A stretch of 64,000 bases of DNA, taken from Nematostella vectensis. Its lineage: Eukaryota; Cnidaria; Anthozoa; Actiniaria; Edwardsiidae. Shown here piece by piece: positions 10,485 to 22,088 of this stretch. A model generated the notes under the pieces. The model searched no databases and was not told the DNA's origin. It was given only the letters and a program-made list of their open reading frames with translations. The stretch spans positions 1,488,001-1,552,000 of the forward strand of contig NC_064040.1 of the NCBI RefSeq assembly GCF_932526225.1. The letters run 5' to 3'. Position 1 is the first letter of the stretch. Each line of letters begins with the position of its first letter. The translations under genes were made by a program, and so were the position numbers.

Positions 10485-13400
10485 ATGATCGCTCTCGTTA
10501 GAACTTTCCTCGTCCTCGGCGCGTGGTCTTCCATGTAAGTGTGCCCACGAGTTCACTTGTGTGTCTTTCTCTTGTGTCAATACTGCTACTGATCGCTTGA
10601 CCTCTAATAGGTATTTTTCTGGTAATTCTAATTTCGTTTTGCTTCGCTTTCAAGATGCGTAGCTAACCCAATGACAGGGTCTCCGCACGCGACTAGGGTG
10701 AGTACCTATCGAGCTTTGTTCTACAAGTGTTTTCACGAGAAATTACCTGCTTTTTGCAGATGTTCCCATACGAAGTTTAAGGTTTAAAGTTTAACGTATG
10801 TTGGCAACAAATTATTTAAAGACAAAATTTGAAAAAATTGCTCAATCGACAAAGAACAAATCATTATTACAATGACAAATTTGCCTCATGTCGTCACCCT
10901 CGCTCTCCTGACTAGGCAAATTCTGATCTTCCTTTATGGTGTCCTGTGTGTGTATTTTTAAACTGGTATATCTGCATTAACATGGACCTGCTTTTTAAGC
11001 AGTACTTATTACCGGATATAGGGGTCATCCTTATAGGGCGTTTATCCCTAAGAGATAGCGATAACAAAATTGGCTCAGAATGAGAACGAAAGGGTTCAGA
11101 TACCGGCTGTGGATAACGAAAGGGTTCAGATACCGGCTGTGGATAACGAACGAAACAACAAAAGCAGGCAGTTGATTACTTCAGAATTTTATCTGAAAAA
11201 AAATATTTTAAAAATAGCTGGCCGGGTGTGGTTTGCCTAGTCCGGTTAAATGAAGTTTAGATGGGATTTTGAACACGAATTAGGATCACCGCTCATCCAT
11301 GTTTCCCACCAGAGGAAGTCCCACATGGCCCGAGATCGCTGGCTCGTGCACCGACACGAGATGGGAGATCCCGTAACGCCAGCCGGGATCACCTGGCTTG
11401 AACATTCTCATATCTTTCTCGTTCACAAATCGACAAGTCGATTTTCGTTACATCCATAGCGTGGCGAGCTTATCACTCTTTGGTGTCATTTGAAAATCTT
11501 ATGTTCTCTCGCTAGAGCGCAATACAGTCATTCAACCAGCTACATAGCCCCTCCTATAGCCAAAAAGGAATTGATGTAAATTTCAATAGTCAATTCCCAT
11601 GTAAATTCGTAGAGGAATGAACTACTAAAGTGTGCGAATAAGGTAGATATTATCGCTGAACTGTTTTTTTTCCTGCGCGGAGGGGACGCTGTCGGCGGTG
11701 CGTCTGTAATTAATTCCATCACTCAGTAGCACTGTCAGTAAATTGGTTATTTTTGTTTCGCCGGAGAAGGCGTCCGTCCACAAATGTGCGCTCAGTTCTC
11801 AAGGAATACCGGCAGATTTGTCGGTACCGCAAAAAAGGAAGATCAATAAATCAGCACAAACCAGCATTTAAATTCAATATAAAATGACTGACATCGGTCA
11901 AGTTCAAACATCCAACCGACAAGTACAGATGAGTTGCTCTTTGTTCTTCCTACGTCATCACCATGTATTTTGCCCAAGCACTGAATCAATTGAAGATAAA
12001 AGTGCTAATTTGCGGGTATGTTATTGTAGCCAATTACCTCTCGACGTCAATGGCGCGAAGTTCTGAACGCTCGCCTAGTTTGTCTTCTTATCTCTATTTA
12101 GTCATTACAAAGTATCGGTCTGTTATGTTCGCTCTCTCATCTCTCTCTTTAGGCATTACAAAATATCGGAATAGACCCGCAGAGCATGGCCATGGGCAGT
12201 GGGATCAGTGTCCCAAAGATCGCCTTTCTCTACTCAAGCAATAGCGGCAAATTTGTACGAATTCACAGCGCGCATGCGGATGGAGCAGGGAACAGGCAAG
12301 AAAACAAAGGTAAATACCCGAGTCTTTATCAGGTCAAGAGACCACACAGAAACAGAAGCACTGGCATAATGGAATACATACTTGAAAAACTATAACCCTC
12401 ACGCATGCGAACTGGGTTACCGTGATTAATACAAATACTGTACAAAATTAATCGCTTGATCGCTCAAAAGTATCCGTGGAAGATAAATGAGATCATGTCT
12501 ATTCATTGGGCAGCGTTTTGCAGCTTTCCTCGTGTAAATCACATCTTTCGACATTCATTAATATATTCTCCTTCCCTCTAGCCAAACTGATCATAGAGTC
12601 TACAGCATTTGGCGGTCAAGTGCGCGTCAGATCCTTTCACGATAATAAATACCTGTGTATAACAAGACATGGGGATATTAGCATTGAGGTAGGAGCTATT
12701 TCCTCGCAACACTCACATGCGACCGCATCGCCATTATCCCACGCGCGGTGCCTAACTCGCAGTATACGATCTGGTGAATTTCTTTAAGCGCCTTGTTTAT
12801 CATCAAGTCTTATTCTACTCGCTAGCCATCAAAACCTGATACTCAGGGTACAATCATCGCGGTGCCTTACTCGCAGTATACGATCTGGTGAATTTCTTTA
12901 AGCGCCTTGTTTATCGTCAAGTCTTATTCTACTCGCTAGCCATCAAAACCTGATACTCAGGGTACAATTATCAAGACGCTATTTTCTCGGCCCGTCTTCC
13001 TGGGGCTCTACGAGCTTGTCGTACTCAAAATTGATGTAGGACAAAATAATAAATATGGGTGCTTATCAATAAGTACTAGCTATGATCGATTGCAAATAAA
13101 TGTTGGACAAACAATTACGTATTTGCAGTAGAAAAGCGGAAATACTTCAAAACTTGATATAATTTTCAAAGTAAGCAAAAAAAAAATGCAAGGAAATACG
13201 ATGAGGTAAAGTAGTGTTTGTTTTCCTGTAAGTTTTACCAAAAGGAAATATCACTCATTTAGATCAATCAACTAAACTCAATAGAGTTGCACTCACTTGA
13301 GGGCGAGGCACATCCTCCGGTAGAGGCAGCTTTGCTCTAGTGGCAGTAATCGTGCAGCTTAACGTCTCATCATTAAGTAAAATCTGCAAAGGGTTGTTAG

Positions 13401-13916
13401 CACGGATATGGACGTTCTAACAAAGTCAATTGGCGGAAAACTATCCCGGATGTTACCGGAAGTTCCCGCCTTATGCAAATCACCGATTTCTCGTCCATCT
13501 TTGTGTTGCACTTGGCGTGATTCCCTTTCCTCGTCCCCGGGAAATATTTCCATAGAAAATTAAAACCTTATGTTTTCTAGAAATGTGTAAAACAGAAATG
13601 TTTGGTCTGAAGAGCAATTCATTCTAATAAAAGAAAAAAAAAAGAAAGAAAACGAATTAACATCGTCAACATATTTTCATGTGGTGCTAAACGTTTCACT
13701 TCCTTACTAATGCTTTTTCCTATTCTCTTATAGGAATCGGTACTAGGGAGATCCCTCGACCGATGTGCGTTTATCCAGAAGCAACAGAAAGGGTTTACCG
13801 TCTTTATCTCCAAAATCCACAAAACATGGGCTCTTGGAGTTCGAAACGATGGAAGGATAAAGCCGGCGAGGAAAACAACATCAACTCAAAGAGCAGCACA
13901 TTTTCTCGAGTTATAG
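10485..13916 (+). CDS. Secreted fibroblast growth factor (FGF), five exons
   Basis: Exons by splice signals: 10485-10534, 10655-10697, 12153-12309, 12582-12688 and 13734-13916. The phases agree at every junction and the total is 540 nt (179 aa plus TAG). Exons 1-2 encode a signal peptide (MIALVRTFLVLGAWSS then a short hydrophobic stretch ending CVANP). Exons 3-5 encode the beta-trefoil core: LYSSNSGKFVRI, then FGGQVRVR and NKYLCITRHG, then CAFIQKQQKGF, WALGVRNDGRIKPARK and the family-typical AAHFL near the end. The 107-bp middle core exon matches the short central core exon usual in FGF genes. FGFs are extracellular ligands of receptor tyrosine kinases that use heparan sulfate as cofactor; the basic RIKPARK segment fits heparin binding. 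I cannot assign the paralogue. The call rests on reading splice sites by eye, without transcript evidence. Confidence 0.88.
10698..12152 (+). other. FGF intron 2
   Basis: The donor is GTGAGT at 10698 and the acceptor is TTTAG ending at 12152. It contains a duplicated GGGTTCAGATACCGGCTGTG segment around 11091-11148 and is otherwise unremarkable. Confidence 0.7.
12743..12970. repeat. About 115-bp tandem duplication in FGF intron 4
   Basis: The stretch beginning GCGGTGCC and ending CTCAGGGTACAAT occurs twice head to tail, with only a few differences between the copies. Confidence 0.85.
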
Positions 13917-14175
13917 ATGACCGCGATTTCTAGAGTTATAGGATGACCGTGATTTCTAGGGTTATAGGATGACCGCAATTTCTCGAATTATAGGATGACT
14001 GCAATTTCTCGAATTATAGGATGACCGCGATTTCTAGAGTTATAGGATGACCGCGATTTCTCGAGTTATAGGATGACCGCGATTTCGCGAGTTATAAGAT
14101 GACTGCAATTACTCGAGTTATACGATGACCGCAATTTCTCGTTTTAGAATGACCGCAAGTTATCGTGTTATAGGA
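13905..14175. repeat. 26-bp minisatellite beginning in the last FGF codons
   Basis: About ten units contain CGAGTTATAGGATGACCGCG with a TTTCT segment. The first unit includes the last two FGF codons and its TAG stop at 13914-13916, so coding end and array overlap. The downstream units diverge progressively. Confidence 0.9.
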
Positions 14176-14440
14176 TCATTATGAGAGTAACATACTATGA
14201 TAAAATATTTATTGCTTAAAAAATATTTTATATGTTATATGCTGACAAATTCTATGTAGACCTATCTTAAAGTTATTTATTATTTCATCTTTAAAAGAAA
14301 AAGATTGTAAATATTTATTTAAAGATTTTAGAAGTATGTATATTTTGGATAATTTTTATACAAAAGAACTATTTATTATCATTATAAGTTATATAAATTA
14401 TTTGTGAATAAAAAAAATGAAAGCCTAAAAAAAGTCCTCA
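14176..14440. other. AT-rich spacer
   Basis: No gene or repeat recognised. Confidence 0.35.
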
Positions 14441-14990
14441 AGACAAGTACATAAGTATGTGTGTCAGGTATTTGAGTGTGTGTGACACGTACATAAGTAT
14501 GTGTGTCAGGTATAAGAGGGTGCGTGACAAGTACATAAGTATGTGTCAGGTATAAGAGGGTGCGTGACAAGTACATAAGTACGTGTGTCAGGTATTTGAG
14601 TTTGTGTGACATACATTTTTATGTGTTAGGTATTTGAGTGTGCGTGACACGTACATAAGTATGTGTGACAAGTATTTGAGTGTGCGTGACATACATTATT
14701 ATGTGTGTCAGGTATTTGAGTTTGCGTGACACGTACATTAGTATGTGTGTCAGGTATTTGAGTGTGCGTGACAAGTACATAAATATGTGTGTCAGGTATT
14801 TGAGTGTGCGTGAACGTACATAAGTATGTGTGTCAGGTATTTGAGTGTGCGTGACAAGTACATAAGTATGTGTGTCAGGTATTTGAGTGTGTGACACGTA
14901 CATAAATATGTGTGTCAGGTATTTGAGTGTGCGTGACAAGTACATAAGTATGTGTGTCAGATATTTGAGTGTGCGTGACACGTACATAAG
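14441..14990. repeat. 42-bp minisatellite, left block
   Basis: The unit is TACATAAGTATGTGTGTCAG followed by GTATTTGAGTGTGCGTGACA and AG. The left edge carries variant units with GTATAAGAGGGTGCGTGAC, and the same variant pair is found at the far right edge of the family near 36080-36145. Orientation is identical to the block at 26032-28382. Confidence 0.95.
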
Positions 14991-15472
14991 TATGGTGGCC
15001 GATCGCTGCCGTTCGATTTCTTTATTTTCTTGGAGGAAAAATCACATTTTTTTCATTAAAAAGCAAAATAAATTGTAAAACAAAAATAATTTAAAGCGAA
15101 ATCGATGTTAAATGCAAACTAAATTGTAAAACCAAAACAATTTCAAAGCGAAATCAAAGTTAAAACCAAAATGAATTGTTAAACAAAGTATTCTGAAAGC
15201 GAAATCAAATCTAAAATCAAACTTAATTGTAAACAAAAACAATTTGAAAGCGAAATCAATGTTAAAAGCAAAATGATTATAAAATCTCGTCGGCCTATCG
15301 CTGCCATAGTATCCCATGGTGCACATCGGCCCTAAGCATAATAAAAAGCGAAGAGTACAGACTTTATTCTTCTAAACGCTTATTCGAGAGACCCCTTTCT
15401 TAGAGATCTGTCCCATTGGGCCTTGTTTTTGTCCCTAGAGAAACATTGCAAGGCAGCACGACAACGAAAACC

Positions 15473-16855
15473 TGTACAGGACCCGAAACGATCCCCAAAA
15501 GTACCCCAACTGATCCCGGGACCCGGAACGATCCCCAAAAGTACCCCAACTGATCCCGGGACCCGAAACGATCCCCAAAAAGTATGGATACAAAAGTACC
15601 CCAACTGATCCCGGGACCCGAAACGATCCCCAAAAGTACCCCAACTGATCCCGGGACCCGAAACGATCCCCAAAAGTATGGATACAAAAGTACCCCAACT
15701 GATCCCGGGACCCGAAACGATCCCAAAAGTACCCCAACTGATCCCGGGACCCGAAACGATCCCCAAAAGTTCCCCAACTGATCCCGGGACCCGAAACGAT
15801 CTCCAAGAGTCCCCGAAATGAACCCCAAGGAATTACAGTAATGGTCAACTAAAGGAATGTGTAAGGATTGGCTTTCAGTTTTAAAAACATATGAAATATT
15901 TAGCTTAGTTTGTGTTATTAAAAGGGAATTTACATTAACTAAAACTATAGTATTAAAACTTTTATATACGACTGCGGGGGAAATACAGTGGTTGAGTCAG
16001 AAATTGGGGTCAACTAACAATTCCTGTGATAGTAATTTGAGGAGCCCGGCGTGGATAACTCATTTTTACATAACAAGCCATAGGAACAAGACATAGGAAG
16101 CGAAATGTTTTAAAGTTATTTTTTGGCATGTTTGTTTTCGGTGAATGAAAGACCTATCATATCATGATATCATGCAGGGGTGTACGCACGACTACATGAG
16201 GAAATTCAAAACTCACATAACATTGCTTTCACATCCTCTTAATATTTTGCATCGGTAGTAGAAGGGTTGTTCGAGTGTATTACTTAGTGTTTTTTTGTCA
16301 TCCCATCTTCTCGGCCAAACCAGCTGCCTAAAATGTGTCGGTAAATATCCGCTCGTGTGAACAAGGATTTCGTGGTGAAATACATGTTTGGTTGTCAGAT
16401 GAATATTAATTTTTAGGGGTGATGTTTACCGGAAATGAGATTTATAGAGTCATGTGTCGGAACCGCAAAATGTTAAGAGTGTGATGGAAGGTCAAAAGTT
16501 TGGTTGATCTGAGCAAAGCTGTGCTATGTTTATGCTATATTCATTTCAGTAGCAATTTAAAGTTGTGTATTTGTTTTGGACTCTGTTTATGGGTTTGACG
16601 CCGGGCAATGTAATAAATAGAAGTATTGTGTTGGAATTTAATATTTTTAAGTCACGTTGTTTAGAAATCGAGTCGCTGTTAACCCTTTATTATGCTGCAA
16701 GAATTGCATATATTTCTTCTGCTTTCCCTTTGTCCATTACCGCAATTCCTTGGGGTTGATTTCGGGGACTCCTCGGTATCGTTTCGGGTCCGAGGATCAG
16801 TTGGGGTACTTTTGGGGATCATTTCGGGTCCTGGGATCGTTTCGGGTCCTGTACA
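15473..16855. mobile_element. Nested non-autonomous DNA transposon with TIRs and a 4-bp TSD
   Basis: The ends are TGTACAGGACCCGAAACGAT and its reverse complement, flanked by AACC at 15469-15472 and 16856-16859. Removing it restores continuity with the inverted copy at 25390-26030, which proves the insertion site. Subterminal regions on both sides carry the 40-bp repeat described next, in opposite orientations, and then the motif CCCCAAGGAATT. The central about 0.9 kb (15860-16735) is AT-rich with no transposase. Confidence 0.85.
15476..15815. repeat. 40-bp subterminal repeat of the nested transposon
   Basis: Units run GACCCGAAACGATCCCCAAA then AGTACCCCAACTGATCCCGG. Some include an extra TATGGATACAA insert. 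Two or three inverted degenerate units recur at 16775-16850. Open frames across this stretch are repeat artefacts. Confidence 0.9.
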
Positions 16856-17437
16856 AACCCCTCACGTGTGTTTGTTTTGTAAGGAAAGTTAGCTGACTTG
16901 CGCTGTTGGGGGCGCGGGGCTCGGATGATGAAGTGGATTGTGTCTGTCAACAGGCACAATCGGCAAGTGTCGGTTCAAGACCGCCCGATGATATCGGATA
17001 GGCGAAGTCTCTCTAAACATGGCGTCCAGTGGAGGATACTTTCGTAACGATTTGTGGAAGGAAGATACAAACCTCAAAGATGATCTAAAGAAATATGTTA
17101 ATCAACTTTTGAAAAGAAACGAGATATTGAGTTATATGCAGAGGGATTATCATCATTACACATGGAGTATTCGCTCCCTGGATCGCCGGCTTCGTCACTT
17201 CAGTATTTATTATACCGACACTACCGTGACTCTTGAAGAAGTAAAGGATGCAGTAAAAGAAGAACTGGACGGGCCAGGGAAACTGCTTGGTTATCGCGCC
17301 ATGCATAAGAAGATAAGACAGCAGGATGATTTAAACGTCCCGAGGGATTTAGTACATGACGTAATGTTAGAGTTAGACCCAGAAGGTCTTCAAAATCGTT
17401 CCGTTGTTCAGAAAAAGAAAAAAGCCAAAGGGGTATT

Positions 17438-17584
17438 TGTCTTGATTTTCTAGGCAATATTTATTAGAAAACAACAACGTAGTTTACAAGGTCCGAGCTG
17501 TGTCAGCCATGCTTTCATGAGTGCGTCCTATTCTAAGTGACGTCACGTAAAACTACAAGAGACTGTCAATCAACTATCGTGACA
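17438..17584 (-). repeat. 3' LTR of the gypsy element
   Basis: 147-bp long terminal repeat, the distal copy relative to the minus coding strand. It differs from its partner by three transitions. Confidence 0.93.
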
Positions 17585-17671
17585 TCTCCCCCCTAAAAGG
17601 AGATACTGCTTATCAAACGTAATATGAACTTTATAGTCTTAATATTAGTCCTTAGAACTCTTCAATGTATT

Positions 17672-18022
17672 TCATTGGCTTTTTAACAGTTCTACCACTA
17701 CGGTTTTAAGCTCCCTAGTATTAGCATCATCAAACTGCTCAGCTCCTGTAGAGTCATCAACATCTTGAGTGTCATCGCTCTTGACATCCTCTTCTTCTGG
17801 TAGCTCGTAGGGAATAATATCTTGATCCATCCCAGCTGAAGGACGTAAATGACGACGATTTCGCTTAAGAAGACTTGAGTTAGACGTTTCTACGATGTAC
17901 GATCTGTTACGAGTGTCTGCTGCAACAATTCGACCTTGCGTTTTCCATCCTTTTTCATTATCAAGTTTGACTCTTACTTGATCTCCTTCTTCGAGTACAG
18001 GTAGTGATCGAACGCCGTGCAA
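17672..18022 (-). CDS. Integrase C-terminal segment of the gypsy element
   Basis: It contains LEEGDQVRVKL and SYIVETSNSSLLKRNRRHL, the SH3-like tail typical of gypsy integrases, then an acidic end. It is offset by one frame from the main integrase segment near 18015, indicating a single indel. Confidence 0.85.
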   Translation of the reverse strand: MHGVRSLPVLEEGDQVRVKLDNEKGWKTQGRIVAADTRNRSYIVETSNSSLLKRNRRHLRPSAGMDQDIIPYELPEEEDVKSDDTQDVDDSTGAEQFDDANTRELKTVVVELLKSQ

Positions 18023-19536
18023 TCATCGAATGACTTCTTGTATCTCTGCTTAGTTTTCTCGTCGGCTTTTCTCACCTCTTTGTGATTTGGCGTCTTTGGA
18101 TGTAAATTATCAGTTAGTATAGGCAATCTTGTGTGTATTTCGCGACCCATTATAAGCTTACAAGGACTTTCCTTTGTGGCTTGTGTCGGTGTTGCTCTAT
18201 CAGTCATCAATGCTAAGAAAGGATCCTCTTGTTTCAGAATCCTTTTCGCAATTCGTACTCCACTTTCCGCTTCACCATTTCCTTGAGGGAAATGTGGGGT
18301 CGATGGATCGTGCGTAAAACCATACTCCTTACTGAACTCCTCGAACTCCTTAGATGTGAACTGAGGTCCCCCATCACTCTTAACTAGTTCGGGTATTCCC
18401 CATCTCGCAAACATGTTCTTAAGTTCACCAATCACTCGTTTGGAGGTAGTATGAGGTGACTTTGTAGTGTGCGCGATTTCAATATACCTTGAATAGTAGT
18501 CTGTGACGATAAGATAATCTTGACCATCCGACATTGCAAGATCTGCTGCAATCATCTGCCATGGTCTATCTAGTAGGGGTGTGGTTCTTAGAGGTTCCTT
18601 CCTCTGCGTAGGCTGGTTTACTAAACAGAATTCACATGACGCAACCTTCTGTGCGATACCTCTGCTTAAACCAGGCCACCAGACGGAGAGACGTGCTCTC
18701 TCATGGCACTTTGTTACACCCTGGTGTCGATCATGGATTCTGTCCAAGACGTAACCGCGCATCGATTCTGGGATCACAATACGGCTTCCAAACACGAGCT
18801 TGCCATTGACTTCTGATAGTTCGTTACGAATTCCAAAATACTCTCGTATTTCTTCGGGAACCTGTTTTGGATGCATCGGCCATCCATTTCTAACGTATTC
18901 CAATACTAATTTAAGCTTAGAATCTTCCTGAGTTTCTTGCTCTATCTCTCGAAGTTTATCTTTCGCAATTCTAGTGTTCACTACTGAGTCTACGTATGCT
19001 TTAACATCTTCGCTGTCTGACACATTTGACTTAAGTGGGTTTCTGCTCAGTGTGTCTGCTATTATAAGTTCCTTACCAGGTATGTGCACTGCTTTCGCAT
19101 TAAACCTCATCAGGCGCATTAGCAGGCGTTGACATCTCACGGGTGTCTTATCCAAATCCTTACAGTTAATCAGCGGTGCTAGCGGTTTGTGATCTGTAAG
19201 AAGTGTGAAAGATTCTAGACCAATCAGATAACGTGAAAATCTCTCACAAGCCCACACGGATGCCAAACATTCCTTCTCGATCTGCGAGTATCTGGTCTCT
19301 GCTGGTGTTAGTGTTCGCGAGCAGAATGCTACTGGACGCAATGTCCCTTTGTCCTCCTGAAGTAGAACTCCCCCGATTCCGTAGCTACTAGCGTCTGCGC
19401 TAACAGTGATCGCCTTGTTTGGATCGTAAAATGTTAGAACTGGCGTTGTGGATACCATCTCTTTGACCTTATCAAAGGCTTCTTGTTGTACTTCGGTCCA
19501 CTGCCAGACTGTATCTGACTTAAGCAAGTCGTTCAT
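17975..19536 (-). CDS. RNase H and integrase of the gypsy element
   Basis: A 520-codon open segment. RNase H starts near SADASSYGIGGVLLQED and includes SQIEKECLA and LTDHKPL. The integrase has the zinc-binding H-H-C-C region (DRIHDRHQGVTKCHERA ... CEFCLVNQ) and the catalytic core (D in AADLAMSDGQDYL/VTDYYSRY, D in VKSDGGPQFTS, E in GNGEAESGVR). RNase H degrades the RNA template and integrase inserts the DNA copy. The frame ends just after an FDDC motif, and the integrase tail continues in another frame. Confidence 0.92.
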
Positions 19537-19584
19537 TGGAGCCGTGACTGTGGATAAGTTGGGTAGGAATTTGCCAAGGTAGTT

Positions 19585-19950
19585 GGCAAATTCCTACCCA
19601 ACCATGCTTCTTTCAAGCGCGCTTTATTAAATTACTACTTAAATGCTCTTTCGATAACTTACGATCCAGAGGATCCGCGCTCATGGAAATCTGTCTGCCT
19701 CACCTGCAATCGGGCCAGGGTGCTAACGCACCAAATTTCATGTTGTTTCTAATTTAGTTTTTGTGACCTTGTAACTTTTACACATTTTAAACTCGGGTCC
19801 GCCGTAATTGGCCTAGCTGTGGCGGATACCCTGCCCTTTCGTTATTGTATGTATTTATGTTCTGTTTCTTATGTATAACGTATTATGTATGTGTATTTTT
19901 TTTCTCCGTGGGCAAAGTCAATAAATAAAATAAATAAATAAATAAAAAAT
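19585..19950 (+). mobile_element. LINE-like 3' fragment inserted in the RT gene
   Basis: A 366-bp insertion ends in an (AATA)n-rich A tail (19920-19949), in the style of a CR1/L2-type retrotransposon 3' end. At its 5' edge is an inverted copy of flanking RT sequence: TTGGGTAGGAATTTGCCAA at 19559-19577 faces its exact complement at 19583-19601. A 5' truncation with a template switch on insertion would explain this. Confidence 0.65.
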
Positions 19951-20831
19951 CATGCCTGTCGCTTGGCGTAACTCACTGACATTCTCTGGCGCTGCGAGTG
20001 CTTGGATAGCTCTCACTTTCTCGGGGTTTGGACTAATGCCTTGCTGGTTAATCACATGTCCGAAATAAGAGATTTCTTTCTTTCGGAACTCACACTTTTC
20101 TTTGTTCAGCTTCAAGCCCGATTCTTCAATGATCTTCAAAGTCTCGCGTAATCTTTTGTCTTGTTCTTCCGGGGTTTTCCCGACGATAATGACGTCATTC
20201 ATTATCGCGTATGCTCCTTCTTGGTTCTTCAACAAATCTGTCATGCATCGCTGGAATATCTCGGGTGCAGAGGTTATACCAAACGGCAATCTTCGGAAAT
20301 AAAATCTGCCTTGTGGTGTGATAAAGGTCGTAAGCTTTGCGCTTTCATCTGTGAGGGGTATTTGCCAAAATCCACTTGACGCGTCGAGCTTTGAAATAAC
20401 AAGGTCGCTCCAACCATCTTGGGCGCAACATCATCAAGGGTTGGCAGGACATATCTCTCTCGCTTCACAGATTCATTTAGTCGTCTCAGATCAACACAAA
20501 TCCTGACCTTCTCATTACTCTTTGCGACTGGAATCATAGGCGCGCACCAATCAGTAGGCTCTGTAATTTCCTCAATTATACCTTCGCGCTTTATTCTATC
20601 CAGCTCACTCTCGACTTTAGGTAAGAGTGGGAACGGGATTCGTCTGGCGGTATTGACGTGATACGGTTGTGCACCCTCTCGTAACTCGATTTTCACTGGC
20701 GCACAATTAAGAAGACCAATATCTCCGAATACGTCAAACGAAACTTCTCCGACTCTGTGTACTAGACCCATTTTACAAGCAGTGTACCGTCCTAGTAAAT
20801 TGTTCACTTGCTCTCCTGCAATAACAAACAT
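19951..20831 (-). pseudogene. Reverse transcriptase of the gypsy element, broken
   Basis: The N-terminal fingers/palm read from 20831 (WCAPMIPVAKSNEKVRICVD, a typical gypsy RT block). The frame shifts near 20390-20410 and resumes at MPFGITSAPEIFQRCM (20289). The catalytic Y-x-D-D position reads IMND, so the first catalytic Asp is replaced by Asn. The thumb is cut by a LINE fragment at 19585-19950. Three separate lesions make this RT dead. Confidence 0.88.
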
Positions 20832-20840
20832 CTTAACCTG

Positions 20841-21131
20841 TTATGCCTCCCCATTTAGCTTAGCTTCAGTCAGAAATTGTCCTTTACAGATCAGTTTTCC
20901 TCCTGGACTTGAAATATCAGCGCGCTCTGGCTCTAGCTTTGGAGGGTTTGGGAGATGATTATAAGTCGATTCCGACAAAACTGTAATATCAGCCCCCGTG
21001 TCAATCTTGAAATTAACAGGTTTGTTGATTAACAAATCAACTGTCCATGGATTCTTTGTTCCGTCCGATTCTACATCTCCTAAGAAAAATCGCTGGTCTC
21101 CCTGTGGTTGTGTAACCTCATTAGCATTCAT
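20841..21131 (-). CDS. Retropepsin-like aspartic protease of the gypsy element
   Basis: This short open segment contains FKIDTGADITVLS, the DTGA active-site motif of retroviral-type aspartic proteases. It follows the zinc-knuckle end of gag in the same frame and precedes RT. It would cleave the Gag-Pol polyprotein. The segment ends at a stop at 20841, just before the RT frame. Confidence 0.85.
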   Translation of the reverse strand: MNANEVTQPQGDQRFFLGDVESDGTKNPWTVDLLINKPVNFKIDTGADITVLSESTYNHLPNPPKLEPERADISSPGGKLICKGQFLTEAKLNGEA

Positions 21132-22088
21132 AGGTGGCGAATGACAAGCTGCCGCAAAATGATTGTATTTATTACACTTGTTGCACTTTTTTCCTTTAGC
21201 GGGACAAACAACATTATTTGCGTGTGTGCGGGCGCACCTGTCGCATTTCTTAGCTCCTGTTTTTTCCCTTGCCCCTTGTTTTGTTCTTTGAACTTCCGGT
21301 TTCTACCCTGCGTGCGGGAGCCCTGTGGTTTACGGTGAACTTCTTCGAGCAATTTGTTTGGACTTTGGTCTGAAATTTGAGATTTGATCAACTCGGATTG
21401 TCGAGCCATTTGTATTGCTGAATCCAGGTTTAAATCTGATTTCATTTGTAACTTCTTAGATAGTTCTTTATCTAGAGTTCCAATGACAATTCTATCTCTA
21501 ATTTGCTCGTCCTTTAGATCCCATGTATCGTTTCTTAGCTGAAGGGACGATGAAGAACGGAGAAAGAACACCGAGACATATGAGACGACTTTAGTCTTTA
21601 TCTCAAAGAACAACAACTACAAGTCTACAAAACTCGTACAAGCGTGTCTACGCACGTGGTGTGTGACGTCACCGGAAGTTGTATAAACCGGATATCGTTA
21701 CACCCCAAATTCACAATATTCAGCTAATTCGTACAGGTTTCTTATAAATGATTCTGCCGATTCTCCCGGTATTTGAGATCTCTGATGGAATTTTGTTCGC
21801 TCATGAATGACATTTCTCTTTGGAATAAAATAATCATCATATTTCTTTTGGACTTTCTCTAAGTCTTTCTTGTCAGCTCCTAACCCAAAATCAAAGGACT
21901 TGAGAATGTTTTCCGCTTCAATTCCCATTAAATAAACGAGCGTGCTCACCTGTATTTCCCCTTCTTCCTTCGTAAGTTTCGTAGCAATTGCGTATCGCTC
22001 GAACTTCTGCTTCCATTTCGGCCACTTTAAAGGCTTGGTGAAGTCGAAGAACTCCGGTGGATTCAGGAATCCCACCGCTGCCACCATG
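21129..22088 (-). pseudogene. gag of the gypsy element, broken
   Basis: The N-terminal half (22088 down to 21698) starts MVAAVGFLNPPEFFDF and has the retrotransposon gag pattern (WPKWKQKFERY, FIRNLYELAEYCEF). A non-gag stretch (about 21536-21705) interrupts it, after which gag resumes with DEQIRDRIVIGTLD. A further frame change near 21270 separates this from the CCHC zinc-knuckle region, which reads in the protease frame. Gag would form the particle and bind RNA. At least two breaks are present. Confidence 0.8.
21536..21705. mobile_element. Short insertion in gag, possibly a solo LTR
   Basis: About 165 bp interrupts gag. On the minus strand it begins TGTAACGATATCCGG and ends near CGTCCCTTCA, giving TG...CA ends like a small LTR, and it contains GTGACGTCAC. 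I could not find a clear target duplication, so the identity is tentative. Confidence 0.4.

Noticed and set aside
15380..15848. Overlapping frames rich in GSRDQLGYF or PGTRNDPQ
   Set aside because: They are translations of the 40-bp subterminal repeat of a non-autonomous transposon.
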